64,000 bases of DNA from Branchipolynoe longqiensis (lineage: Eukaryota; Annelida; Polychaeta; Phyllodocida; Polynoidae): NCBI GenBank assembly GCA_030323885.1, contig CM059186.1, positions 170,113,230-170,177,229 on the forward strand. Direction: 5' to 3'. A program made the translations under genes and the position numbers. Below, piece by piece: positions 52,608 to 62,370 of this stretch. The stretch's first letter is position 1; every line of letters starts with the position of its first letter. The notes below the pieces were generated by a model, which saw nothing but the letters and a program-made list of their open reading frames with translations, did no database searches and was not told the origin of the DNA.

Positions 52608-53035
52608 TTCTAAACCAATCAACGTCCCTAGATTTGATCCTATTTACATCCAAGTTAGATACTGGGGCATTACACTAAAGGCCCGGTCACATACACGTTA
52701 GTGGATGTAGTTGAATGTACTGGAGGCTAACATAGTTGAATGTAGTTGAACGTACTGGCATCCGTACTTCTCCGTCATGCTAACTTGGTAATAACGTGGG
52801 TGGGCCGTGATTTCCGATTTAATCTTTGGACATGTTCAAAAGAGTGCTACGTTGGAGGCTAATGTACTGTGGTGAAGTCATACTCTTAATGTACTCTAAC
52901 ATACATACACCGTAGTTGACGCACGTTAATCTAACCTACGTTCAACTACGTTCACTAACGTGTATGTGACCAGGGCTATAGAATAGTCTACTATGCCCAT
53001 TTAATAGACCATGTTATTATTGAACCCTGTAAGTG
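52608..53035 (+). mobile_element. MITE-1 fragment split by another TIR element
   Basis: 52608-52679 (CCCTAGATTTGATCCTATTT, GTTAGATACTGGGGCATTAC) and 52977-53035 (CCCATTTAATAGACC) are diverged MITE-1 interior on either side of the 52680-52976 insertion. Confidence 0.5.
52680..52976. mobile_element. TIR element (297 bp), GGCCCGGTCACATACACG ends
   Basis: Left end GGCCCGGTCACATACACGTT, right end its near-perfect inverse (AACGTGTATGTGACCAGGGC). Subterminal GTAGTTGAATGTACTGG and inverse repeats recur. Non-coding. Superfamily not assigned. Confidence 0.8.
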
Positions 53036-53057
53036 TTTTTAATGTGCACACGATTTG

Positions 53058-53242
53058 TGCAGACGGGGTGGCCGAATGAGTAGAGCGTCCGTCTCCTGTT
53101 TTGGGAGATCGGGAGATCCGAACCCATGAGTTCGTGGGTTCGAACCCTGGTCAAGTCAAATCAATGGCTTACAAATTTATGCTTGTCTCTTCCTGGCCTG
53201 GCGTACAGCATTATTAGGATAGCGCAAGGACTGGTTGGCTTT
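53058..53242 (+). mobile_element. SINE-A, cut at 3' by another element
   Basis: Head GGTGGCCGAATGAGTAGAGC, B-box GTGGGTTCGAACCCTGG; stops after GCAAGGACTGGTTGGC where MITE-2-like sequence begins. Confidence 0.8.
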
Positions 53243-53460
53243 AAGCCCGGTACACACCTCTCGTATCAAACCTAAAAACGCCCGTTTCCCGACTAAAGTT
53301 CGGTTTTTCGTCGGTTTCAGTATTTAGGTGTGTGACCCCCTAACACACCTGAGCCTTCCGATTCATGACTTAAAACTCAGTTTTAGGGCTTAAGACTGGA
53401 ATCTTATAAGATTCGAAAAATGAATCGGGCCATTCGAGAAACGGTATATATGAGCGCTCA
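53243..53460. mobile_element. MITE-2-related element, right end missing
   Basis: Starts AAGCCCGGTACACACCTCTC; interior shares ACTTAAAACTCAGTTTTAGG and GATTCGAAAAATGAATCGG with MITE-2 at 18718-18982. No matching right TIR was found. Confidence 0.6.
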
Positions 53461-53514
53461 GTCGTATCTTATATGTTATATGTGTGATACCACCATCCGT
53501 TTGCCATCCAAGTC

Positions 53515-53960
53515 TTCCATTCTCTTACCTGTCTTCCATTCCCCACATTTCCCCCTCTTCCATTCCCCCCACTTCCATTCCCCCACGATTCCACCTCTTC
53601 CATCCTATCCTTTTGCATTCCCCTCTTCCATCCCCCCTCCACCCCCCCCCCCTCAATTCCCCCCTCCATTCCCTCATCCAATGCAAGAGGGGGAATACAA
53701 GAGATGGGGAATGAAAGAGGGGGAAAGGAAGAGGGGGAAAGGAAGAGGCAGAATGGAAGAGGGGGAATGGAAGAGGGGGGAATGGAAGATGGGGAATGGA
53801 AGAGGGGGAATGGAAGCAGGAATGGAAGAGGGGGAATGGTAGAGGGGGAAAGGAAAGAGTGGGGAATGGAAGCAGGAATGGAAGAGGGGGGAGGGAACAG
53901 TGGGGAATGGAAGAGGGGGGAATTGAAGAGGTGGAATGGAAGAGGGGAATGAAAGGTTTG
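53515..53960. repeat. Inverted polypyrimidine/polypurine minisatellite
   Basis: CCCCTCTTCCATTCCCC-type units at 53515-53680 face GGGGGAATGGAAGAGG units at 53690-53960. The two arms are complementary and could form a long hairpin. Frames across it are artefacts. Confidence 0.85.
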
Positions 53961-54153
53961 TTTTGCTCTGACGCATCCCACAATGCACACACTGCGATGC
54001 GCCGGTAGCTTACACTAGATACACATTTAATATATGTGAGCATACAAAAAAAATCCTCCGGTGCGACTGACACCGGGCAACATCCGGGGGAGGTGAGGTG
54101 GGCGAAATGGCACCACCGGTAAAGTGTTGCATCTTACGGATGATATCAATCAA

Positions 54154-54716
54154 TCAATCAATAGTTCCATCCTCTAGTCGAGGGTTGGATGCAATGGTTC
54201 TCCACTTGTCCCGATGTTGTGCTGTTCTGATAGACTGTGAATAATTCAAGCCTGTCCACTGTGAAATATTTGTAAACCATGATGTTCTTGGTCTCCCCCT
54301 CCCTCTGCTGCCATTCACCTTCCCTTCCAACAATGTACGGTATATTGAACTCTGACGAATGATGTGGCCAAAATAAATAAGTTTCTTTGTCTGTATAGTG
54401 GCAAACAAGCTTTTCTTATTTTTAATTTTTCTGAGAACTTCTTTGTTGGTGATCTTCTTTGTCCATGATATTTTCATCATCCTTCGATAAGTCCACATCT
54501 CAAATGCTGCTAAACGTTTGTACATTTTCTTAGAGATTGTCCATGTCTCTGCCCCATACATTAGAGTAGACCACACATAACACTGAAGAATACGCTTCCT
54601 TGTTTGTATTAATATCTTACTTGATGTTAACACTCTATACATTTTGGAGAATGTTGTTCGGGCTATTGTTATCCTTCTTTTAATTTCTTCCTCACATCTC
54701 CCATCATTGTACGGAT
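54154..54716 (-). pseudogene. LINE reverse-transcriptase C-terminal fragment
   Basis: A 162-residue frame (ATG at 54642, stop at 54154), with similarity continuing upstream to about 54716 (GRCEEEIKRRITIARTTFSK). It shows LMYGAETWTISKKMYKRLAA, FEMWTYRRMMKISW, KLIYFGHIIRQSS, GSRGRGRPRTSW and RDKWRTIASNPR, which together mark the region downstream of the catalytic core in many animal non-LTR reverse transcriptases. The RT catalytic core and endonuclease are absent: a 5'-truncated insertion. An (ATTG)n-type tail lies at 54146-54162. The frame is uninterrupted, so it is relatively young. The clade is not assigned. Confidence 0.8.
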
Positions 54717-54829
54717 GATAACAACAATAATAATAAGTAATATTCCCTTACGTATCTCTATACTTGCATACTACGTTATACATCACACATATATACATAT
54801 ACATCACATATAATGATATATACACATAT

Positions 54830-54834
<5 letters not shown>

Positions 54835-54892
<58 letters not shown>

Positions 54893-54900
54893 CATACACA
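54835..54900. repeat. TA microsatellite
   Basis: TATATA run with ATATACATATA variants. Confidence 0.95.
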
Positions 54901-55019
54901 CATCCACACCCATAACGGCTGTATTTATGTAGAATTACTGTGGTGTGGCGGTAGATAACACCTCTGTGAGTAGACAGTGCAATAAAACCAGTGTTAGCAG
55001 CATATGCAACTGTACACGG

Positions 55020-55165
55020 CCAAACGGCGCCTTGGGCTGGGACGCGCATGCGTGCAGCGGGGGGGGGGGGGGGGGGGGTCCGTGCGCAGGGTCGCGCATT
55101 CGCGGAACGGAGGGGGGGGGGGGGGTGCGTCCGTGCGCAAGGACGCGCATGCGCCGCACCTAAGT
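55020..55165. repeat. CpG-rich tandem repeat with G runs and NRF1-like sites
   Basis: Two to three units of about 60 bases: GACGCGCATGCGTGCAGC, G run, GTCCGTGCGCAGGGTCGCGC, G run, GTCCGTGCGCAAGGACGCGC. The core TGCGCATGCG resembles NRF1 sites; GTGCGCATGCGCAG recurs at 55397. G run at 55459-55479. Confidence 0.7.
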
Positions 55166-55689
55166 GGGGTCGGTGAACAGACCATTTCGTGCAGGCAGGG
55201 TGTGTTGGGTGCTTCGCGTGGGGTGCATGAGGGGTGGGGTGGGGTGAAGGTGGGGGTGGGGGTGGGTGTGGAGGTGGGGGTGACTGAAGTGCAAAGTAAG
55301 TTGGGTATGAACTTAAAGTGTACTTACATGGTTCAGTTATAGTTCAAACCACACCTTATACATGACCAACACACAGGTCGGCCCGAGGTGCCCGGAGCGT
55401 GCGCATGCGCAGTGCCGTATGATACATCGTGGTGTGTGTAGGGTGTGTGTGTGTGGGGGGGGGGGGGGGGGGGGGGGGAGTGCACTCCCAGTTCTGACGG
55501 GGTCAAGGGCAGGGCGGCGATAACGTTTACGTCTGTGTTATACAACATGTGGTCAGGTTCAAACTGCACACAACGCATTAGTATAGCACCGAGTGTCGAA
55601 CCCACCACCACGCAGGGTTACGTGCAGCGCGCGGCACTGTGGTGGGTGGTTAGTGTAGACGGCTACCTCTGCATTATGTACTTATTTAG

Positions 55690-56445
55690 TATACACACTT
55701 AATTCTACAACTCGGCCATATATCACTTATTTAGACACAACTAATTCTACAACTCGGCAATATATAACTTATTTAGTATAGACAACTAATTCTACAACTC
55801 GCCAATATATCACTTGTTTAGTATACACAACTAATTCTACAACTCGGCAATATATAACTTATTTAGTATAGACAATTAATTCTACAACTCGGCAATATAT
55901 AACATATTTAGTATACACAACTCATTCTACAACTCGCCAATATATCACTTATTTAGTATACACAACTAATTCTACAACTCAGCAATATATCACTTATTTA
56001 GTATAGACAACTCATTCTACAACTCGCCAATATATCACTTATTTAGTATACACAACTAATTCTACAACTCAGCAATATATCACTTATTTAGTATAGACAA
56101 CTAATTCTACAACTCGGCAATATATCACTTATTTAGTATACACAACTAATTCTACAACTCGGCAATATATAACTTATTTAGTATACACAACTAATTCTAC
56201 AACTCACCAATATATTACTTATTTAGTATACACAACTAATTCTACAACTCGGCAATATATCACTTATGTAGTATACACAACTAATTCTACAACTCGGCAA
56301 TATATCACTTATTTAGGATACACAACTTATTCTACAACTCGCCAAAATATATAACTGATTTAGTATACACAACTAATTCTACAACCCAGCAATATATCAC
56401 TTATTTAGTATACACAACTACTTCTACAACTCAGCAATATGGTAC
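55690..56445. repeat. 45 bp satellite, subfamily 1
   Basis: About sixteen copies of CAATATATCACTTATTTAGT, ATACACAACTAATTCTACAA, CTCGG. Variants ATAACTTATTT and GACAACTCATT are interspersed. Confidence 0.93.
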
Positions 56446-57500
56446 GTATTCAGTGTACAAAACTACAACTTGGTAATATTGAACTTAATCAATCTACACA
56501 ACTAATTAACTCCAGGATTCGGCCATGTTGTACTTATTTCATGTTGACAACAAACTCCACAACTCGGCACTATGGTATTTATAAAGTGTACAGACCCAAT
56601 TTCACAACTCGGCACTATGGTACTTATAAAGTGCACAGACCTAATTTCACATCTCGGCACTCTGGTACTTATAAAGTGTACAGACCCAATTTCACATCTC
56701 GGCACTACAGTACTTATAAAGTGCACAAACCTAATTTCACAACTCAGCATTATGGTACTTATAAAGTGTCCAGACCTAATTTCACAACTCAGATCTATGG
56801 TACTTATAAAGTGTACATACCTAATTTCATGACTCAGCACTCCGGTAGTTATAAAGTGTACAGACCTAATTTCACAACTCAGCATTATGGTACTTATAAA
56901 GTGTACAGACCTAATTTCACAACTCAGCACTCCGGTAGTTATAAAGTGTACATACCTAATTTCACAACTCAGCTCTATGGTACTTATAAAGTGTACATAC
57001 CTAATTTCACAACTCTGCACTATGGTACTTATAAAGTGTACATACCTAATTTCACGACTCAGCACTATGGTACTTATAAAGTGTACAGACCTAATTTCAT
57101 GACTCAGCACTCCAGTAGTTATAATGTGTACAGACCTAATTTTACAACTCAGCACTCCGGTAGTTATATAGTGTACAGGCCTAATTTCATGACTCAGCTC
57201 TATGGTACTTATAAAGTGTACAGACCTAATTTCATGACTCAGCACTCCGGTAGTTATAAAGTGTACAAGCCTAATTTCACAACTCAGCTCTATGGTACTT
57301 ATAAAGTGTACAATCAAATTTCATGACTCAGCATTCCGGTAGTTATAAAGTGTACAAACCGAATTTCACAACTCCACACTACACAACTTATAAAGTGTAC
57401 AGGCCTAATTTCCCAACTCGGCACTATGGTACTTTTAGTTATAAAGTGTACAGAACTAACTCCATAACTCGGCAATATTGAACTTAATCAATCTACACAA
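56446..57500. repeat. 45 bp satellite, subfamily 2, with 295-codon open frame
   Basis: About twenty copies of CACTATGGTACTTATAAAGT, GTACAGACCTAATTTCACAA, CTCAG, same length as and alignable to subfamily 1. Because 45 is 15 codons, a frame of 295 residues is open on the plus strand (56439-57326, repeat YGTYKVYRPNFTTQH) and one of 271 on the minus strand. Two transitional units at 56446-56530 and 57455-57560 resemble neither fully. I treat the frame as a by-product of the period. Confidence 0.93.
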
Positions 57501-57560
57501 CTAATTAACTCCATGACTCAGCAATATTGTACTCCTTCCATCTAGACAACAAACTGCACA

Positions 57561-57901
57561 ACTCAGTGATATGTACCCATCTAGTTCCACCTGAGTACTA
57601 TAGTACTAGGGTACTCATTCAATCGACACAACTAGCCAAATATATACAGAGAATAGTCACAGTTTTCGCGTCTTGGTGAAATAACCTAGTAAATATCTCA
57701 AACTGACTCAAAAAATGACGTCATCCAGTACTGAAGCATCCTTTCCGTTTCACATTTATTTACGGAAAAGAACTCCAAAATGTGAATAGGTTCTGTTAAA
57801 TAAATTATAGGATGAGTGCGTGCTATAATTTCCAGTTATGGCCCCTCCTCACACCAGCAGCACCTCTCTCCACACCCCACCCTTTGCACACGCCATATAT
57901 T

Positions 57902-57945
<44 letters not shown>

Positions 57946-58025
57946 ATGTATACATATGTATTATATATGCTGGTGACAGGGCCTACTCGGGGCCGACAGA
58001 TATAAAGTCAGAGACAAAGACAGAG
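57561..58025. other. No gene seen; TA run
   Basis: TA microsatellite at 57905-57940, the start of a GACAAAGTCAGA repeat at 57997-58025; otherwise unique. Confidence 0.55.
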
Positions 58026-58032
58026 ATACCAG

Positions 58033-58372
58033 TTGGTTGGTTTTGGGAGTTTTACGTCCTGGCAACATCTAATGTGTATATGAGGACAGGTACCGACTTG
58101 TGACAGTGCACACTCATGGCACCTTTATAGTGCTGCCCCACTGGGAGACCAGGCCACCAGCATCATGATCTGATATCCCACTCAGTCACATTATCATCGC
58201 ACTGAGCTAACTAGTCCTTGCCCTATCCTAGTAATGCCGAGTGCCAGGCTAGGAAGCGACAAGTATCAATTTTTAAGTCATTAGTTTGACTCGACCAGGG
58301 TTCGAACCTGTTGGATCTCCCCAAAACGCGAGATGGACGCTCAACTCATTCGGCCATCCCGTGTGCCATCCA
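58033..58372 (-). mobile_element. SINE-A, minus strand, inserted in a GACAAAGTCAGA array
   Basis: Full body and head (ACCAGGGTTCGAACCTGTTG, TTCGGCCATCCCGTG). The repeat AGAGACAAAGACAGAG flanks both sides. Confidence 0.87.
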
Positions 58373-58905
58373 GAGACAGGGACAAAGTCAGAGACAAGTC
58401 AGAGACTAAGACAAAGTCAGAGACACTGACAGAACGAGAAAGAAAAAGGGGAAGAGAGAGAGAGTGTGTGTGTGAGAGAGAGAGCGAGAGAGAGAGAGAG
58501 AGAGAGAGGAAAGTCAGGGACAAGTCATAGACTGAGACAAAGTCAGGGACATAGACACTGACAGAAAGAGAAAGAGAGAGGGAGAGGGAGAGGGGGAGGG
58601 GGGAGGGGGAGAGGGAGAGGGGGAGGGAGAGGGAGAGGGAGAGGGGGAGGAGAGGAGAGGGAGAGGGAGAGGGAGGAGAGGGAAAGGGAGAGGGAGAGGG
58701 AGAGGGAGATGGAGGGGGAGAGATAGGGAGGGGAAGAGGGAGAGGGAGAGAGAGAGGGAGAGGGAGAGGGAGAGGGAGAGGGAGAGGGAGAGGGAGAGAA
58801 TGCCAGAGACAAGTCAGAGACTGAGACAAAGTCAGGGACATAGACACTGACAGAAAGAGAAAGAGAGAGAGAGGGAGAGGAGAAGTCACAGACAGAGGCA
58901 ATGAC
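58373..58905. repeat. GAGAGGGAGAGG array with GACAAAGTCAGGGACA blocks
   Basis: A block of about 65 bases (AAGTCAGGGACATAGACACT, GACAGAAAGAGAAAGAGAGA) appears at 58515-58580 and 58815-58880 around GGGAGAGGGAGAGG repeats. The Ser/Leu/Pro minus frames are artefacts. Confidence 0.9.
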
Positions 58906-58949
58906 GAAAGAGAGAAAGAGAGGAAGAAAGGCAGAGATAGAGACAGAAG

Positions 58950-59275
58950 GAGCCTCTGGCGTTGACCATGTACATGGACCTTTAGTCCATTGTGTGAGGT
59001 CCTGGCATCGCTGGTCGCGAACAGGACCCACCGACTGGTGTGTTTTGGCACGGTCCAAGGCCCCACAGCAACGGCAGAATGTCAGCGGGCCCTGCGCACG
59101 CACCCAGCGGCGCACAGAGGCAGTGCGCATGCTCGGCGCGACCCGCAGCATCCCGGGTCTGCATATCTGGTTCTGGCACGTCAGGGGCTCGGTGACAATG
59201 CGCGCGTTGAGAGGCCTGGACGTGTCCCCCTCTGTTGGGCCGGGTCGACATATCAATCAGCCGACATGGTCCGGT
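58950..59275. other. CpG-richer unique DNA
   Basis: Higher CpG than surroundings, with GTGCGCATGCTCGGCGCG (NRF1-like) near 59121. Short open frames on both strands have balanced composition but no recognised domain. It could hold a host exon; nothing decisive. Confidence 0.3.
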
Positions 59276-59279
59276 GACA

Positions 59280-59975
59280 CTGCCCCCCCCCCGCCCTCCC
59301 TCCCACCCAAACACCCACCCAAACACCCACCCACCCATCTACTCATCCACCCGGCAGGCCCGCAGCGCCGGCAACTTTTCATCGGGGGGATGGGATGGCA
59401 GGGGAGGGAGGAGGGAAGGGGACCAGAGGAAGTGATGGGAAGGCGGAGGGAGGAGAGGGAAGGCGGAGGAGCGAGTGGCAGTGGGGAGTGAGGGGGGAGG
59501 AGAGGGAGGAGAGGGAAGGGGAGGGTGTGAGGTGGGAAGGGGGAGGAAAAGGGGAGGAGCAGGGGAATGGGGGGGAGGGGTGAGGGGGAGGAGCAGGGGG
59601 AGTATCAGCCAACACCCCGGGTCGTCTTCACGTTGACCCCTTGACCCCCACATGCTGCTTTTACCTGCTGGTTTACGTTGCCATGGCGACCTAGCCACTG
59701 ACCCTCACAACTCCCCCTCCCCCACCACCACACCCCCACCCAACCATTCCACTCCCCCACCTCCACGTACACCTCTGAGACTTTCTTCTTCCCGTCTCCT
59801 CCTCTCAGCCCCCCTCCCCCACCCCCCACCCGCCGCCTACCCATCCCCATCTTGTGGCGCCGCCTATCGGAGGGTAGGCTCGTTAGGGGGGCGACATCTC
59901 ACTATGGCCGCCCCCTCCACACACACACCTCCCCCCTCCTCCCTCCTCCCCCCTCACCCATCATTAACGCGGGGA
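59280..59975. repeat. C-rich, purine-rich and CT-rich simple sequence
   Basis: CACCCACCCAAACACCC at 59300-59345, GGAGGAGAGGGAAGG at 59390-59600, CCCCCACC-rich at 59700-59960. CTATGGCCGCCCCC at 59903 is a YY1-like word. Confidence 0.75.
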
Positions 59976-60085
59976 GACAATGGTGCGCTTAGGGCACTTA
60001 GTGGTCTTTATGATTACGTGACTGAACCATAGTGCACAACTCAACGCGCCATCTGACGGCGGACACCGTACATACACAACACACC

Positions 60086-60422
60086 AGGCGGTATGGCCGG
60101 ATGAGTTGAGCGTCCATCTCCCGCTTTGGTAGATCGTGGGATTCCAACCCTGGTCAAATCAAACCAATGACGTAAACATGTATTCTTATCGTTTCCTAGC
60201 CAGGCGCTCGGCATTATTAATATTAGGATAGGGCAAGGACTGGGTGGGTCGGTGTCAGAATAATGTGACTGAGTGGGATATTGGGGTGTGATGCTGATGG
60301 CCTGGTTTCCCAATGGGGAAGCACTATTAAGACGCCATGATTACGCATGGTTTACAATACAAGTCAGGACCCATCCTGATATGACCTTAGATATTACCAG
60401 GAAGTAAAACTCCAACAACCAA
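60086..60422 (+). mobile_element. SINE-A, full length
   Basis: Head GGTATGGCCGGATGAGTTGA, B-box-like region diverged (GGGATTCCAACCCTGG), body complete, ends GAAGTAAAACTCCAACAACC. Confidence 0.86.
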
Positions 60423-60850
60423 CCTATATATACACAAGTCCTGCACACAGCTCCACACACAGCCGACCTTACACTGTTAGAGTTAGACAATGCACAATGA
60501 ACTGACTGGTCACTGGCCAGGCCCGGCTGACTGACTGACACCGGTGGTCAACCAAACTCACGCCCAACTCGGAACCACAGCCTCCACATTGTTTTGTTGT
60601 CGTTGGTAAAACAGTTTCTTCATCAAAACATACTTTTTTTTTCAGCGCCGAGGCACTGGTGTTCCAGCCGGTTAGATTACATTGTAAATAGGTAGATCAG
60701 CGGGTACTTAGGTGTGGGATATTAGTAGATTGTGAAGGGGGTTTGTGTGTTAGTGGGTTAGGCATAATAAGTTCAGTATTGTGGGCTAAGATGGTGGGGC
60801 GCTGCAAAACCTGTACTGCTATTATGGGAGTATATTGTGGGTTGATTTTA
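60423..60850. other. No feature seen
   Basis: Unique sequence. Confidence 0.45.
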
Positions 60851-60854
60851 GTTG

Positions 60855-61165
60855 TTACGTCCTGGCAACATCAAAGGTCATATCAGGACAGGTACCGACT
60901 TGTGACAGTGCGCACTCATGACAACTTTGATTATAGTGCTGCCCCACTGGGAGACTATAGGCCGGGGGCATCATGACCCGATATCCCACTCAGTCACATT
61001 ATCCTGACACTGAGCTAACCAGACTTTGCCCTATCCTAGTAATGCCGAGCGCCACACTAGGTAGCGACAAGTCAAAATTTGGTAAGTTATTGGTTTGATT
61101 CGGCCTGTATTTAAACTCTCAACCTGGAGCCTGCATGATGGCCAATTCAGCCATCGCGTCCGGTG
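60855..61165 (-). mobile_element. SINE-A, minus strand
   Basis: TTACGTCCTGGCAACATCAA, GGTACCGACTTGTGACAGTG, head GCCAATTCAGCCATCGCGTC at about 61140-61160. Confidence 0.86.
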
Positions 61166-61249
61166 TGGGTTGAGGTGATATACCGACTGAGTAACAGTGT
61201 ACCCAGTCAGTAGGTGGCATCATGTATCCTGAATGCATGCTAATTTATT

Positions 61250-61605
61250 GACATCCGATAAAACCACAAAATTGTCAAAAGGAAAATACTAGATTTGTAC
61301 CTTGATATTCACGTTAGATACTGGTGCACTTACTAAGAATTTGTTGTTATATAAAGGCATTTTATTAGAATATTAGAATATTGCATCAATTTAATACAAA
61401 GTGCTACTGCTGAGGTTTGTGGAATCAGTTTTGACAAGCACACCGACATTAATTGTGAATTGTACACTTCAAATATCTTCTAGTTGGTAATTTTAAAGCA
61501 AACTTACCGAACTAAAGTAGGATACCTCATATTATAATGATCAATTTATTATATTTATCTCAGAAAATGACAGAAACCCAAAACCAGCCGACTACGCAGC
61601 TTTAA
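61250..61605 (+). mobile_element. MITE-1, left TIR damaged
   Basis: Left end ACATCCGATAAAACCACAAA, right TIR GACTACGCAGCTTTAA. Carries a short TATTAGAATATTAG duplication. Confidence 0.78.
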
Positions 61606-61621
61606 CAAATAGGTTACATAT

Positions 61622-61976
61622 TTAAAGCTGCATAGTCCGATAAAATATCAAATTTTCAAAATCAAACCAATGATCTAGATTTGATTTGCCATATCTAGCT
61701 TAGATACTGATGCACTTATTAAGCATTTGTTTCTGCATAGAAGGCAATACTGAGTCAATTTAACAAAACCTGTTACTGCAGAAGTCTATGGTGTCAGAGT
61801 TTTGGCGTGCTTGCCAAAACTAATTTTCCATGTTTGCACTCAAAATATCTAAAAGGTTTACCATTTAAAATAAAAGTAACTTTGAACTAATGTAAAGTAG
61901 ATACTAGTGATCGATCTATTATATTTATCTCCGAAAAAATGCAGAAATTCTAAACCATCGGACTATGCAACTTTAA
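61622..61976 (+). mobile_element. MITE-1, full length
   Basis: TTAAAGCTGCATAGTCCGAT to CATCGGACTATGCAACTTTA, 16 bases after the preceding copy and in the same orientation; closely similar to the 40865 copy. Confidence 0.88.
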
Positions 61977-62171
61977 TATAGCGTTTGAATAGGCGCAGAC
62001 ACCACGACTCATCAGTACACGTTCTATGTGATGCAATAAGCTAATATTAGTAATAAATGTGCGTAAAGCGCTCTCATGACAGCAATAACAACATAATCGC
62101 ATCAACACAATTATTGTTTCACAGATTTAAATATCGTTGTTGGTCAAACTTACATATTCCGATAGCTATGT

Positions 62172-62370
62172 TTGTTTGTTGGTTTACGTCCTAGCAACAT
62201 CTTAGATCATCGATGGTTGCGAGTTTCTGCCATTTTCTTAGATAAAGACAATAGATTAATCATTTTAATATACTTTACTTCAGTTTGAACTTGAAGTAAC
62301 TTCTATTTTATATGGTTAACTTTGGAGATATTTGAAATGAAAAATATGGCAATGAAATTATTCCAAATTA
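62172..62370 (-). mobile_element. SINE-A scrap, then MITE-1 (minus strand) cut by the satellite
   Basis: SINE-A tail at 62172-62212 (TTTACGTCCTAGCAACATCT). MITE-1 then runs from CATCGATGGTTGCGAG (62213) through TTAACTTTGGAGATATTTGA to TATTCCAAATTA, where the 67 bp satellite begins in the same orientation. Confidence 0.72.

Noticed and set aside
56439..57326. 295-residue plus-strand frame
   Set aside because: Coextensive with a 45-base satellite; the minus strand is open too. Listed only as a property of the repeat.
58341..59256. Two frames of about 240 residues on the minus strand
   Set aside because: Mostly GA-repeat; only the part over 58950-59250 has normal composition, and it shows no domain.
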